A stretch of DNA of 64,000 bases from Variovorax sp. EL159 (GCF_900100965.1 NZ_FMUJ01000002.1:307869-371868), one strand, 5' to 3'; shown: positions 47,237 through 57,193, numbered from the stretch's first letter. Notes: generated from the sequence alone by a model not told the origin. Numbers and translations: made by a program.

Positions 47237-48829
47237 TCAGTGCGTGGCGACCTCCCCGATCTCTCCGCGCTCCGCGAGGAGCCGTCGTATTTCGTTCTTC
47301 GTGACCTTGCCGTAGCCTGACTTCGGCAGCGAATCCCAGAAAAAGACGTGCCGCGGCCAGCGGTATCTGGCGCAGCGCCCGTCGAGGTGGGCCAGGATGT
47401 CCTCGGGCGTCGGCACCTCGTCGTGCCCGCACACCAGCACGGCCACGCCCACCTCGCCCCACTTGGCGTCGGGCACGCCCAGCACGGCCGCCTCGCGCAC
47501 CGCGGGGTGGGTCAGCAGGATCTCTTCCACCTCGCGCGGATAGACGTTGGAGCCGCCCGAGATGTACATGTCCGACTCGCGGCCGGTGATGTAGAGCAGC
47601 CCCTGCGCGTCCATGCGGCCCAGGTCGCCGGTGTGGAACCAGCCGCCGCGCAGCGCCTTGGCGGTGGCCTCGGGGTTGTTGAAGTAGCCCGCGAACACGG
47701 CCGGGCCCCGGCAGCAGATCTCGCCCACCTCGCCGGCGGGCAGGCGCTGCATGTGCGCATCGAGGATGGCCACTTCCATGCCGGTGCGCGGCCGGCCGCA
47801 CGAACCGACGTGCGCGTTGGCGTCTGCATCGTCCGGCGAGTGCATCGACGGCGGCAGCACGGTGATGCAGCCGGTCACCTCGCCCAGGCCGAAGTACTGC
47901 ACCAGCACCGGCCCGAGCTTCTGCAGCGCGCGCTTCTGGTCGGCGCGGTACATCGGCGCGCCGGCATAGATCAGGTAGCGCAGCGAGCGGTGGTCGAACT
48001 CGTCGACCGAGGCGTCTTCCACCAGCATCTTGACGATGGTCGGCACGGTGAACACGTTGCTCACGCGGTGCCGCTCGACCAGCGCCCAGAAGGTGCGCGG
48101 CTCCAGCCGGTCCGAAGGTGGCAGCACCGTGGCCGCGCCGCGTGCCACGTTCAGCAGCGCATGGATGCCCGCGCCGTGCGACAGCGGCGCCACGGCGATG
48201 GAGCAGTCTTTCTCCGTGGTGCCGGGAATCAGGTCGGCCAGGTGGTTGGTGACCACGAAGGCGAGCTGCCCGTGCGTGAGCACGGCCGCCTTGGGCTTGC
48301 CGGTGGTGCCCGAGGTGTAGAAGTACCAGGCCGGCGTATCGGCCTGGACATCGGCCACGGCCTTGGGCGCGCCGGCATGCGCGGCCAGCAGCGGCTCGTA
48401 GCCGTGCTCACCCTGTCGCGGCGTGCCGATGGTGACGACCTGCGCAAGGTGCGCGCTGGCGCCACGCACCGCATCCACATGGGCCGCGAAGCAGTCTTCG
48501 GCCAGCATCACCGTCGCTTCGCTGGCGCTGCCCAGGTAGGCCACCTCGGGCGGCGTGAGCCGGAAATTGACCGGCACCCAGACCACACCCAGCCGGAACG
48601 CGGCCCAGCAGCTTTCGAACAGCGCGAGGTTGTTGCGCGACTGCACCAGCAGCTTGTGGCCCGGCCGCATGCCCAGTGCGTGCAGCGCCTGCGCCAGTGC
48701 GTCGACGCGCTCGTCGATCTCGCGCCAGGTCCAGCTGCGCTCTTCGAGGATCAGGCCGGGGCGCTGCGCAAACAATGCCGCCGTCTGCGACAGCAGCACC
48801 GACAGGTTCGCCGCATGGGCCTGGCTCAC
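47237..48829 (-). CDS. AMP-forming acyl-CoA synthetase
   Basis: The 530-residue enzyme has the AMP-binding P-loop YTSGTTGKPKAAVLTH, the motif GLGEVTG and the hinge text TGRESDMYISGGSNVYP. The catalytic lysine near the C-terminus is in PKSGYGKVTKNEI. It should activate the imported acid to its CoA thioester with ATP. The start is GTG 48829, overlapping the thiolase stop (GTGA). The exact acid is not predictable from sequence alone. Confidence 0.9.
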   Translation of the reverse strand: MSQAHAANLSVLLSQTAALFAQRPGLILEERSWTWREIDERVDALAQALHALGMRPGHKLLVQSRNNLALFESCWAAFRLGVVWVPVNFRLTPPEVAYLGSASEATVMLAEDCFAAHVDAVRGASAHLAQVVTIGTPRQGEHGYEPLLAAHAGAPKAVADVQADTPAWYFYTSGTTGKPKAAVLTHGQLAFVVTNHLADLIPGTTEKDCSIAVAPLSHGAGIHALLNVARGAATVLPPSDRLEPRTFWALVERHRVSNVFTVPTIVKMLVEDASVDEFDHRSLRYLIYAGAPMYRADQKRALQKLGPVLVQYFGLGEVTGCITVLPPSMHSPDDADANAHVGSCGRPRTGMEVAILDAHMQRLPAGEVGEICCRGPAVFAGYFNNPEATAKALRGGWFHTGDLGRMDAQGLLYITGRESDMYISGGSNVYPREVEEILLTHPAVREAAVLGVPDAKWGEVGVAVLVCGHDEVPTPEDILAHLDGRCARYRWPRHVFFWDSLPKSGYGKVTKNEIRRLLAERGEIGEVATH

Positions 48830-49995
48830 GCCGCCTCCAGCACGCTGAGGTAGTTGGCGACGGCCGCCCCGCCCATGTTGAAGACCGCGCCCGGCTTGCC
48901 CGTGCCCACCTGCATGTCGCCGGCCAGCCCGGTGAGTTGCATGGCGGCCATCACGTGCTGCGAGACGCCCGTCGCGCCGATCGGATGGCCGCGCGACTTG
49001 AGGCCGCCCGAGGGGTTCACCGGCAGCCTGCCGTCCTTGCGCGTGACGCCGTCGAGGATCGCGCGCGCGCCCTGGCCGTGCGGCGCCAGCCCCATCGCCT
49101 CGTACTCCAGCAGCTCGGCGATGGTGAAGCAGTCGTGCGTTTCCACGAAGCCCAGGTCGTCGAGCTTGAGGCGGGCGGCTTCGAGGCCCCGGTGCCACGC
49201 GAGCGCCGCGCCCTCGAAGCGCGTGGGGTCGCGCCGCGACAGCGGCAGGTAGTCGTTGACCTGCGTGCGCGAGCGCCAGCGCACCGCGGGCACCTTCGCC
49301 GAAGCCAGCGGCGCGGCCGAAATGACCAGCGCCGCCGCGCCGTCGGAGACCAGCGAGCAGTCCGAGCGCTTCAGCGGCCCGGCGACGAACGGGTTCTTGT
49401 CGGAGGGGTTGCGGCAGAAGTCGAAGCCCAGGTCGCGGCGCATGTGCGCATAGGGGTTGTGCGTGCCGTTGGCGTGGTTCTTGGCCGCGATGGCGGCCAG
49501 CGCGTCGCTCTGGTCGCCGAAGCGTTCGAAATAACCGCCGGCGATGTTGCCGAACACACCCGCGAAGCCCGAGGGCGTGGCGCCTTCTTCCTTCACGTAG
49601 GAGCAGCGCAGCAGCGTCTGCGCGATGACCGGGCCGGGCACCGCGTTCATGATCTCGAAGCCCACCACCAGCGCATGCCGCACGCGGCCGCTGGCCACCG
49701 CGTCCAGCGCGGCCCAGATCGCGGCCGAGCCCGTGGCGCAGGCGTTTTCCAGCCGCACCGCGGGCACATGGCGCAGCCCCGGCACCGCCAGCGCCACCAG
49801 CGAGGCGCTGAAGTCCTGCGGTACGAAGCCGCTGTTGAAGTGGCCCACGAAGATGCCGTCGATGTCGCCGGCTTCCAGCCCCGCCGTCGCCAGCGCGGGC
49901 TCGACCGCGTCGCGGATCAGTTGCTCGCTGTCGGCCGCGTCGAGCTTGCCGAAGGGCGTGTGGCCCCAGCCTGTGATGAAGGTGTCGTTGCGCAT
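48826..49995 (-). CDS. Thiolase-family protein (SCP2/acetyl-CoA acetyltransferase-like)
   Basis: The 389 residues have the nucleophilic cysteine in LENACATGSAAIWAALDAV and the C-terminal NPSGGLKSRGHPIGATG loop with the active His. The middle HDCFTIAELLEYEAMGL is characteristic of the SCP2-type thiolase branch. It should cleave or condense acyl-CoA thioesters made by the neighbouring ligase. The ATG at 49995 is chosen because upstream text is not conserved. The second catalytic Cys of classical thiolases is not evident near the C-terminus (GKPGAVFNMGGAAVANYL), so activity may differ. Confidence 0.85.
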   Translation of the reverse strand: MRNDTFITGWGHTPFGKLDAADSEQLIRDAVEPALATAGLEAGDIDGIFVGHFNSGFVPQDFSASLVALAVPGLRHVPAVRLENACATGSAAIWAALDAVASGRVRHALVVGFEIMNAVPGPVIAQTLLRCSYVKEEGATPSGFAGVFGNIAGGYFERFGDQSDALAAIAAKNHANGTHNPYAHMRRDLGFDFCRNPSDKNPFVAGPLKRSDCSLVSDGAAALVISAAPLASAKVPAVRWRSRTQVNDYLPLSRRDPTRFEGAALAWHRGLEAARLKLDDLGFVETHDCFTIAELLEYEAMGLAPHGQGARAILDGVTRKDGRLPVNPSGGLKSRGHPIGATGVSQHVMAAMQLTGLAGDMQVGTGKPGAVFNMGGAAVANYLSVLEAA

Positions 49996-50008
49996 GATTG
50001 GCCGTTCC

Positions 50009-50815
50009 TCATGCGTGGTCGGCAGGTGCCGCGGACCCGCCGCGGCGCAGCGTCGGCAGGCCCACGCCTGCGGCATCGAAGCCCCCGTCCACCGCCAGCA
50101 CCTGGCCGTTGATGAAGCTGGCTTCGTCGCTGCACAGGAAGCCCACCGTGTTGGCCATTTCCTCCACGCTGCCGTAGCGGCCCAGCGGAATGGCGTCGTA
50201 GTAGTCGGAGCGGATGGCCACGCTGTGGACCAGCTTGGCCATCTCGGTGTCGACCGGACCGGGCGCGATCACGTTCACGCGCACGCCCGCATTGCCGAGT
50301 TCGACCGCGTACTGCTTCGTCAGGTGGATCAGCGCCGCCTTGCTGGTGCCGTAGGCCACGCGCAGCGTGCTGGCCCGCAGCCCGGAGATCGACGCCACGT
50401 TCACCACCGCGCCGCTGCCGGCCTTGACCATCAGCGCGCCGAAGGCCTGGGTGCACAGGAAAGCGCCGTCCAGGTTGGTGCCCAGCACCGTGCGCCAATC
50501 GGCGAAGGTGGTTTCGGCAACGCGCTTGAACACCGCCACGCCGGCGTTGTTGACCAGCGCGTCCACGCGGGCGAAGCGGTCGATCACGGCCTTGGCCGCG
50601 GCCTCGACCTGCAATGGGTCCGACACGTCGCAGTGCACGCCGAGCACGCGTTCGGGCTGCGCGAGCTTGCTCACGGTGATGTCGAGCGTGGCGTGGTCGT
50701 TGTCCAGCAGCGCGACCCGATGGCCGTGCGCGAGGAACCATTGCCCGATGGCCAGGCCGATGCCGCGTGCGCCGCCAGTGACGACTGCGACGCGAGAGGA
50801 GGAAAGATCTGTCAT
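50009..50815 (-). CDS. Short-chain dehydrogenase/reductase
   Basis: The 268-residue enzyme has the NAD(P) motif TGGARGIG, NNAG, the catalytic Ser in VASISG, the Tyr-x3-Lys pair in YGTSKAA and IAPGPVDTEMA. Asp37-like acidic text after the second strand (LLDND) favours NAD. Its probable substrate is a hydroxyacyl or keto intermediate of the operon pathway. It lies 13 bases upstream of the thiolase gene. Confidence 0.92.
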   Translation of the reverse strand: MTDLSSSRVAVVTGGARGIGLAIGQWFLAHGHRVALLDNDHATLDITVSKLAQPERVLGVHCDVSDPLQVEAAAKAVIDRFARVDALVNNAGVAVFKRVAETTFADWRTVLGTNLDGAFLCTQAFGALMVKAGSGAVVNVASISGLRASTLRVAYGTSKAALIHLTKQYAVELGNAGVRVNVIAPGPVDTEMAKLVHSVAIRSDYYDAIPLGRYGSVEEMANTVGFLCSDEASFINGQVLAVDGGFDAAGVGLPTLRRGGSAAPADHA

Positions 50816-50837
50816 GGATGTCTTCGGTGTTGCGGGT

Positions 50838-51236
50838 TCAGGAATCGTCGGAAGGAAGCCACTCCTCGAGCGTGATCTCGAAGGTGACGCACACGGTGTT
50901 GGCGCCGGCCACGAAGGGCCCGCCGTAGACACGGCCCTGGGTGTCGGCCACCACGCCGGTCAGCGCCGCGCGCAGCGTGCCGTCGGGCTGGCGCCGCACC
51001 TCGCCGGCCAGGCTGACGACCTCCACGGCGGGGCCGCGGATCACCTGGCAGGAGCCGTCGGGCCGCTCCAGGCAGGCGTCGATCAGGCTGCCCAGCGCGC
51101 CGCGTACAAAGGCGTTGCCGAAGCCCTCGGCCACGCAGAGCTTCTCGACGCTCTGCATCAGGTCTTCATTGGGGCCGATGCGTGCGTAGGCCACGCGGCC
51201 CATGCGGCCGCGTTCGATCAGGCGCACATCAGACAT
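50838..51236 (-). CDS. PPC/DUF296-domain protein, small copy
   Basis: The 132-residue protein is essentially one PPC (DUF296) domain: ARIGPNEDLMQSVEKLCVAEGF, GALGSLIDACLE, then GGPFVAGANTVCVTFEITLEEW. Plant relatives are AT-hook proteins, while bacterial members are trimeric with metal-binding potential. The biochemical role is unknown. It overlaps the larger PPC gene by eight bases and precedes the dehydrogenase. Confidence 0.8.
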   Translation of the reverse strand: MSDVRLIERGRMGRVAYARIGPNEDLMQSVEKLCVAEGFGNAFVRGALGSLIDACLERPDGSCQVIRGPAVEVVSLAGEVRRQPDGTLRAALTGVVADTQGRVYGGPFVAGANTVCVTFEITLEEWLPSDDS

Positions 51237-51783
51237 GGGCGGCCCTTGCTTCGGGCCGCATCAGGGGCATGCGTGTTTCTTCGTCGTAGGCCACGCGCAG
51301 GTCGAAGCTGTCCAGCGCGGTGACCACTACGGTCACGGGCGCGGGCCCGACGACGGTGCGCTCCGTCAGGATGTGGCCACCGCGCACCCGCCCCTGCGCT
51401 TCGCTGAACGCGCCGTGGCAATGGACGATGGCGGCGCCGCCGGCGGAGCGGCCCAAGGTGGCGTTGCCGAAGATCAGCCGCGCATGGCGCAACTGCTCGG
51501 GGGCGCCGTAGGTGGCGAGCACGCGGCCGGTGGGGTCGGGCAGCGCCATGCAGAAGCTCAGCCGGTCGAGTTCGCCGCCCAGCAGCGTCATCGACGCGCT
51601 GGCTACGTTCTCGGCGGCCAGTGCCCGCACGAGGCTGTCGTGCAGCGTGCCTCCCGCGGGCAGCGAGAGGCGAAAGTGCCGGCCCTTGTCGGCGTGCATG
51701 TGGTTGATCCGCACGGGCCCGTACGGGCCAGGGTGAACCACGGTGCGTGCTCGTGGCAGGCCCGTCGTTTTCTGAATCGTCAC
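51229..51783 (-). CDS. PPC/DUF296-domain protein, larger copy
   Basis: This 184-residue protein starts at GTG 51783 after GGAGA. PPC-like text includes LPAGGTLHDSLVRALAAENVASA, GELDRLSFCM and AIVHCHGAFSEAQGRVRGGHIL, with two closely spaced histidines (HCHG) that could bind metal. It is the first gene of the catabolic operon, divergent from the LysR gene. The tandem PPC arrangement suggests that they act as a hetero-oligomer, which is an inference. Confidence 0.75.
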   Translation of the reverse strand: MTIQKTTGLPRARTVVHPGPYGPVRINHMHADKGRHFRLSLPAGGTLHDSLVRALAAENVASASMTLLGGELDRLSFCMALPDPTGRVLATYGAPEQLRHARLIFGNATLGRSAGGAAIVHCHGAFSEAQGRVRGGHILTERTVVGPAPVTVVVTALDSFDLRVAYDEETRMPLMRPEARAAHV

Positions 51784-51860
51784 GTTGTCTCCTTGCGCGC
51801 CGACAGGGGTAACGCCGGCGCAGCGGGACAAAGTCTAGGAGTGGAAATCCATAGCAACAA

Positions 51861-51879
51861 ATCTACAATTCATATAGAT
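51861..51879. promoter_or_regulatory. LysR-type operator candidate
   Basis: ATCTA and TAGAT are perfect five-base arms around nine bases, giving a T-N11-A motif in an A/T-rich patch. The site lies 20 bases before the divergent LysR ATG and 78 bases before the operon's first GTG. It is the expected site for autoregulation and operon activation. Confidence 0.6.
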
Positions 51880-51898
51880 CAATACAGGATTCAGATCG

Positions 51899-52819
51899 AT
51901 GGAGCTGCGTCATCTGCGCTGCCTGGTGGCCGTGGCCGAGGAACTGCACTTCGGCCGCGCCGCCGAGCGGCTGAACCTGTCGCAGCCGCCGGTGAGCCTG
52001 GCGATCAAGGAGATGGAAGACGAACTGGGCGTGGTGCTGTTCGAGCGCACCTCGCGCCGCATCGCGATCACCCAGGCCGGCGAAGAGGCGCTGCGCGACG
52101 CGCGCGCGGTGCTGGGCGGGCTGGAAACCCTGCGCCGGCGCGCCCAGGATGCGGCCGCCGGCGTCATGGGGTCGATTGCCGTCGGCTTCATCAGCCTGCC
52201 GGCCTACACCTTCCTGCCGCCCACCTTGCGGCAGTTCACCGAGCATCACCCCAAGGCCACCGTCGCGCTGCGCGAGGGCATCACCGAGCAGATCGTGGCC
52301 GACGTCGAATCCGGCCGCCTCGACGTGGGGCTGGTGCTCCAACCCGCGGAAATGCCCGCCACGCTGGGCTCGCGGCTGGTGCAGAAAGACGTGCTGATCC
52401 TCGCGCTGCCCGAGGCGCATCCGCTGGCGCGCCCCGGCAACGTGGCGCTGGAGAACTTCTCCGGCGAGCGCTTCCTGGGCTTCGAGCGCCACATCGGGCC
52501 GCAGATGTTCGATGCCATCGTCACCACCTGCATGCGGCGCGGCTTCAGCCCGCTCATGTTTCCGGCGCGGCAGATGAACACCATCGTCAGCCTGGTGTCG
52601 GGCGGCGTGGGCGTGGCCCTGGTGCCGGCCTGCGTGAAGGCATTGCACCGCGAGGGCGTGGTGTTCCGCCCGCTCAAGGGCGAAAAGACTTCCGTCGACA
52701 CGCTGGTGGTCTGGCGCAAGACGGACGAGTCGCCGCTCGTGAAGGCGCTGCTGGCCCTGCTGCCCACGCTCGACGAGGCGCCGGAAATGCGTGCCGCGTC
52801 GACCTTCGCCCCGATCTGA
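51899..52819 (+). CDS. LysR-family regulator of the TRAP/acyl-CoA operon
   Basis: The 306-residue protein has the HTH AVAEELHFGRAAERLNLSQPPVSLAIKEME at about 11-40 and an effector domain of the BenM/CatM-like subgroup (FTEHHPKATVALREGITEQI, VSGGVGVALVPAC). Members respond to aromatic or dicarboxylic acids. The divergent position and the T-N11-A site make the adjacent operon its likely target. Confidence 0.9.
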   Translation: MELRHLRCLVAVAEELHFGRAAERLNLSQPPVSLAIKEMEDELGVVLFERTSRRIAITQAGEEALRDARAVLGGLETLRRRAQDAAAGVMGSIAVGFISLPAYTFLPPTLRQFTEHHPKATVALREGITEQIVADVESGRLDVGLVLQPAEMPATLGSRLVQKDVLILALPEAHPLARPGNVALENFSGERFLGFERHIGPQMFDAIVTTCMRRGFSPLMFPARQMNTIVSLVSGGVGVALVPACVKALHREGVVFRPLKGEKTSVDTLVVWRKTDESPLVKALLALLPTLDEAPEMRAASTFAPI

Positions 52820-52833
52820 GCGGGGCCGCTCAG
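52816..52833. terminator. Palindrome containing both convergent stop codons
   Basis: CTGAGCGG and CCGCTCAG form perfect eight-base arms around GG. The left arm contains the LysR stop (TGA 52817-52819) and the right arm the oxygenase stop (minus-strand TGA 52832-52830). It may act as a bidirectional terminator; no T-run is present on either side. Confidence 0.5.
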
Positions 52834-53864
52834 AGCACTTCGTCGCGCAACTGCGGGAACACCTTCGACACCTTCGCGAGCAGGTAGTCGCCGTAGCGGC
52901 CGCTGAAGGCGTGCACGTTGGCGCGGTCCCAGCGCTCGGCGCTGTCGTCCAGCGCCTCGGCGCCTGCAAGGCCTTCGATGCGCTGCACGCGCGCCTCGAA
53001 ATTCGGATCGAAGAACAGCGGAAACGACAGCCGGTCGCGGCCCGAGGTGTTGCGCTTGACGCGGTGCGGCGTCGACTTGTAGAGCCCGCCGGTCATGCGG
53101 TCGAGCATGTCGCCGATGTTGCAGATGAACGAGCCAGCAATCGGCGGCGCGTCGATCCAGCCGCCCGGCGTGTGCACGGCAAGGCCGCCCACGTTGTCCT
53201 GGTGAAGGATGGTGAGCAGGCCGTAGTCGGTGTGCTCGCCCACGCCCCATTGCACGTCGAGCCCTTCGGGCACGGGCTGCGAGGGGTAGTTGAAGAGGCG
53301 GAACAGGATGAGCGGATCGGCCGTGTAGCGCTCGGCGAAGTACGTTGCCGGCAGGCCGAGGCTGAGCGCGATGCCTTCCATCAAGCGGTGGCCAAGCTGC
53401 GTGACGGCCGTCATGTAGCCGAGGATGGTCTCGCGAAAACCCGGCACGTCGGGGAACAGGTTGGGCCCGTGCACCGGCGTCTTTGCCTGCACCAGCGGGT
53501 GCGAGGCGGGCAACTCGGTGCCGAGGTACAGGCCTTCCTTCCAGTCGGGCCGGCCCGAGGTCAGCTCGCCACCGAGCGGGAAGAAGCCGCGCCATGCACG
53601 GCCACCCAGCGCCATGCGCCACTGCATCTTGGTTTCTTCGGGCAGGCTGAAGAACCGGTGGCTCAGGTCTTCGAGCCGCTGCACCAGCGCCGCATCGACG
53701 CCATGACCCGTGACATAGAAGAAGCCATGCGCGCGGCAGGCGGCGCCGATCTGCGCGGCCACGCCATCGCGTGCCGCCGTGCCGGCCACGAGCGGGGCAA
53801 CATCGATCACGGGCAGCGAGAGGAGGTCGGAAGAAGTGGTGGTCATGGTCGTCGTGGAAAGCAT
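52830..53864 (-). CDS. 2-oxoglutarate/Fe(II) oxygenase, isopenicillin N synthase-like
   Basis: The 344-residue enzyme has the N-terminal DIOX_N region ([22 protein letters not shown]). The iron ligands are in [15 protein letters not shown] and STPHRVKRN, and the 2-oxoglutarate/substrate Arg-x-Ser is in [13 protein letters not shown]. It oxidises a small molecule using oxygen. It is the last gene of the ABC operon, starting one base after the ATPase stop, so its substrate may be the imported compound. A start at 53846 is also possible. Confidence 0.88.
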   Translation of the reverse strand: MLSTTTMTTTSSDLLSLPVIDVAPLVAGTAARDGVAAQIGAACRAHGFFYVTGHGVDAALVQRLEDLSHRFFSLPEETKMQWRMALGGRAWRGFFPLGGELTSGRPDWKEGLYLGTELPASHPLVQAKTPVHGPNLFPDVPGFRETILGYMTAVTQLGHRLMEGIALSLGLPATYFAERYTADPLILFRLFNYPSQPVPEGLDVQWGVGEHTDYGLLTILHQDNVGGLAVHTPGGWIDAPPIAGSFICNIGDMLDRMTGGLYKSTPHRVKRNTSGRDRLSFPLFFDPNFEARVQRIEGLAGAEALDDSAERWDRANVHAFSGRYGDYLLAKVSKVFPQLRDEVL

Positions 53865-53865
53865 G

Positions 53866-54605
<740 letters not shown>

Positions 54606-54609
<4 letters not shown>

Positions 54610-55322
54610 GCGGGCACCTTGGCGGTAGAAGCGGCGGTCGAGAGGCCGCGGCGCGCGAGCCGGCGCTCCAGCCAGTAGGCGAAGCGCGACAGGCCGAAGC
54701 ACAGGATGAAGTAGGTCAGGCCCAGGATCAGGTAGATCTGCGCCGGCTTGGTGAACACCTGCGTGTTGATCTGCGTCGCGATGAACGACACCTCGGCCAA
54801 CCCGATGATGTAGCCCAGCGAGGTCTCCTTGATGGTCGAGACGAACTGGTTCACCAGCGAAGGCAGCATGCTGCGCAGCGCCTGCGGCAGCACCACGAGA
54901 CGCATCGCGCGGCCATAGCTCAGGCCCAGCGCGCGGGCGGTTTCCATCTGGCCGCGCGGCAGGCCCTGGATGCCGGCACGCACGATCTCGGCCAGGTAGG
55001 CGGCGTCGAACACCACCAGCGCGATCAGCATGGTGGTGAACTGGTCGGTCTTGATGCCGGTCACGCTGGGCAGGAAGAAGTAGGCCCAGAAGATCACCAT
55101 CAGCAGCGGCAGGCCGCGCACCACGAACACGAAACCCGTGACCGGCCAGCGCAGCCAGCGCCATGGGCTCACGCGCGCCAGGCCGAGCGCGATGCCCAGC
55201 GGCAGCGCCAGGATCAGCCCGCACGAGGCCAGCAGCAGCGTGAGCACGAGGCCGCCGAGCGGCCCGTTCGGGTACTGCCCGATGAGGAAGTAGACCCAGT
55301 AGTCATTGATGATCTGCAGCAT
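54606..55322 (-). CDS. Polar amino-acid ABC permease, second copy
   Basis: The 238 residues have about five membrane segments and the HisMQ-type text [17 protein letters not shown] and the coupling loop [24 protein letters not shown]. It pairs with the upstream permease. The gap to the upstream permease gene is 13 bases. Confidence 0.92.
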
Positions 55323-55335
55323 GCCGGCTGTTCCG

Positions 55336-56031
55336 TCAGATGGTCCGCACCGGGAAGCGGTGCTGATACCAGGTCGCCAGCCCGGTGATGACCAGCGACA
55401 CCGTGAGGTACGCCGCGCTCGCGAACGCGAAGGACTCGAAGCTGCGGAAGGTCGCGCTCTCCACCTGGCCGGCCTGGTACATCAGCTCGGCCACGCCGAT
55501 CACGGTGGCGATGGAGGTGTTCTTCCACAGGCTCAGCGTCTGCGAGATCAGCGGCGGAATGGTCACGCGCAGCGCCTGCGGCAGCACCACGCGGCGCATG
55601 GTGGCCAGGTAGCTGAAGCCCATCGCGCGCCCGGCCTCGAACTGCACCGTGGGAATCGCGCGGATGCCGCTGCGGATGTCTTCCGCCATGAAGGCGGCGG
55701 TGTAGAGCGCAAGCGCGATCACCGCGCTGAAGGCCTCGATGTGGCCGGCATAGAGCCATTGCTTGATGCCCTCCGGCAGCAGCTCGGGCGCACCGAAATA
55801 CCAGAACAGCATGTGCGCGAGCAGCGGGATGTTGCGGATCGATTCGACATACGCAAAGCCGAGCCAGCGCAACGGCGCGAAGGGCGAAAGCCGCAGCAGC
55901 GCCACCACCAGCGCGATGGGCAGCGCGAGCACCAGGGCGGCGGCGAGCAGTTGCAGCGAAAGCAGCAAGCCCGCGACCAGCATGTCGTGGTACTTGCCGG
56001 TCAGCAGCAAGGAATAGTCGAACAAGGGCAT
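55336..56031 (-). CDS. Polar amino-acid ABC permease, first copy
   Basis: The 231 residues (start ATG 56031; GTG at 56049 would add six) contain the HisMQ text SIRNIPLLAHMLFWYF and coupling loop [24 protein letters not shown]. It resembles the GltJ group. Repeat copy D separates it from the binding-protein gene, which may set relative subunit amounts. Confidence 0.92.
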   Translation of the reverse strand: MPLFDYSLLLTGKYHDMLVAGLLLSLQLLAAALVLALPIALVVALLRLSPFAPLRWLGFAYVESIRNIPLLAHMLFWYFGAPELLPEGIKQWLYAGHIEAFSAVIALALYTAAFMAEDIRSGIRAIPTVQFEAGRAMGFSYLATMRRVVLPQALRVTIPPLISQTLSLWKNTSIATVIGVAELMYQAGQVESATFRSFESFAFASAAYLTVSLVITGLATWYQHRFPVRTI

Positions 56032-56065
56032 GGGGGGCGACAGTATCACCGTCGCGAGGGAATCT

Positions 56066-56188
56066 TCTCCCTCCCCCGTTGGGGGAGGGTGAGGGTAGGG
56101 GCACGACGGCGATCAATGCGTCACGGCCTGCGACATGCGCACGGGCCGCTTGCCCCCATCCCGGCCTTCCCCCGGAAGGGGAAGGAGA
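56066..56188. repeat. Double-hairpin intergenic repeat, copy D
   Basis: The left hairpin CCCTCCCCC-GTT-GGGGGAGGG (56069-56089) is perfect. The right hairpin CCTTCCCC-CGGAA-GGGGAAGG is at 56165-56185. The inner strand TGCCCCCATCCCGG pairs loosely with GTGAGGGTAGGGGCA. It occupies the gap between the binding-protein and first permease genes of one operon. Confidence 0.85.
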
Positions 56189-56203
56189 AATACCGGGAGG
56201 TCG

Positions 56204-57031
56204 TCAGTCGATCTTGTCGGTGTCGAGCTTGAAGTCGCGCGTCTGGAAGCCGGAGGCCGTGTCCGGGCCGTACCACTTGATGAAGATCTTCTGCGCTTCG
56301 CCCGACTTCTCGAGTTCGCGCAGCGTGTCGTCCACCACGGCCTTCAGGCCGGCTTCGCCCTTCTTGATGCCGATGGCCAGCGACTCGGTGCTCAGGTTCT
56401 GCTTGAGCACCACGTACTGCGCCTTCTGTGGGCCGAGCTTGGCGTAGCTGCGCAGCAGCGCGGCCTCGTCGTCCACGTAGCCCACGCCCTTGCCCTGCTG
56501 CAGCGCCTGGAAGGCCTGCTGGCTCGTGTCGAAGGTCACGACCTCGGCGGTGGGCACGGCCTTGCGGATGTTCGGCTCCTGCGTGCCGCCGCGGATGGTC
56601 AGCACCTTCTTGCCGCCGAGCTGAGGTACTTCGGTGATGCCGCTGTCTTTCTTCACGATGGCCTTCTGGCCGGTCACGAAGGTGGTGAGGGAAAAGTCGA
56701 TCTGCGCCTCGCGCTCCTTGTTGTGCGTGAGGCCGGCGGCCACCAGGTCGACGTGGCCCTGCTGCAGCTCGGGAATGCGCGCGGCCACGGCGATCTGCTT
56801 GAGCACCGGCTTCACGCCGATCTTCTTGGCGATGGCATTGGCCAGGTCGACTTCGTAGCCGACGATCTGGCGCGTCTTCGGGTCGATGAAGGTGGCGGGC
56901 TCGTCGGTGCCGAGCACGCCGACCACGAGTTCGCCCTTCTTCTTGATGTCGGCCAGCTGGTCGGCATGGGCGACGGTGCCGAGCAGGAAGGTGGAAGCGG
57001 CGACGGCCGCGGCGAGCAGTGTGTGGCGCAT
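56204..57031 (-). CDS. Polar amino-acid ABC substrate-binding protein
   Basis: The 275-residue protein has a signal peptide (about 1-23, ending VAHAD) and the SBP family 3 text GELVVGVLGTDEPATFIDPKT, GYEVDLANAIAKKI and DLVAAGLTHNKEREAQIDFS. Residues resemble glutamate/aspartate-type binders. It is the first gene of the operon, divergent from fabV across 185 bases. Confidence 0.92.
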   Translation of the reverse strand: MRHTLLAAAVAASTFLLGTVAHADQLADIKKKGELVVGVLGTDEPATFIDPKTRQIVGYEVDLANAIAKKIGVKPVLKQIAVAARIPELQQGHVDLVAAGLTHNKEREAQIDFSLTTFVTGQKAIVKKDSGITEVPQLGGKKVLTIRGGTQEPNIRKAVPTAEVVTFDTSQQAFQALQQGKGVGYVDDEAALLRSYAKLGPQKAQYVVLKQNLSTESLAIGIKKGEAGLKAVVDDTLRELEKSGEAQKIFIKWYGPDTASGFQTRDFKLDTDKID

Positions 57032-57162
57032 GGTTGTTCTCTCTGCGGAAGGAAATTCCGGGCCGAACCATAGCAATAAAACCCAGGATCATTAAATCGT
57101 CAATCGACATATGTATATGGGTAAGCTGAACGCGGCCGCGGCAGGCTGGGGTAAATTCGCGG

Positions 57163-57193
57163 CGCGAAAAATGCGCTCCCGTCGTTTTTCGCG
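57163..57193. promoter_or_regulatory. Inverted repeat in the fabV leader
   Basis: CGCGAAAAA and TTTTTCGCG are perfect nine-base arms separated by 13 bases. The repeat ends 23 bases before the fabV ATG. It may be an operator or a leader hairpin of fabV. Confidence 0.45.
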
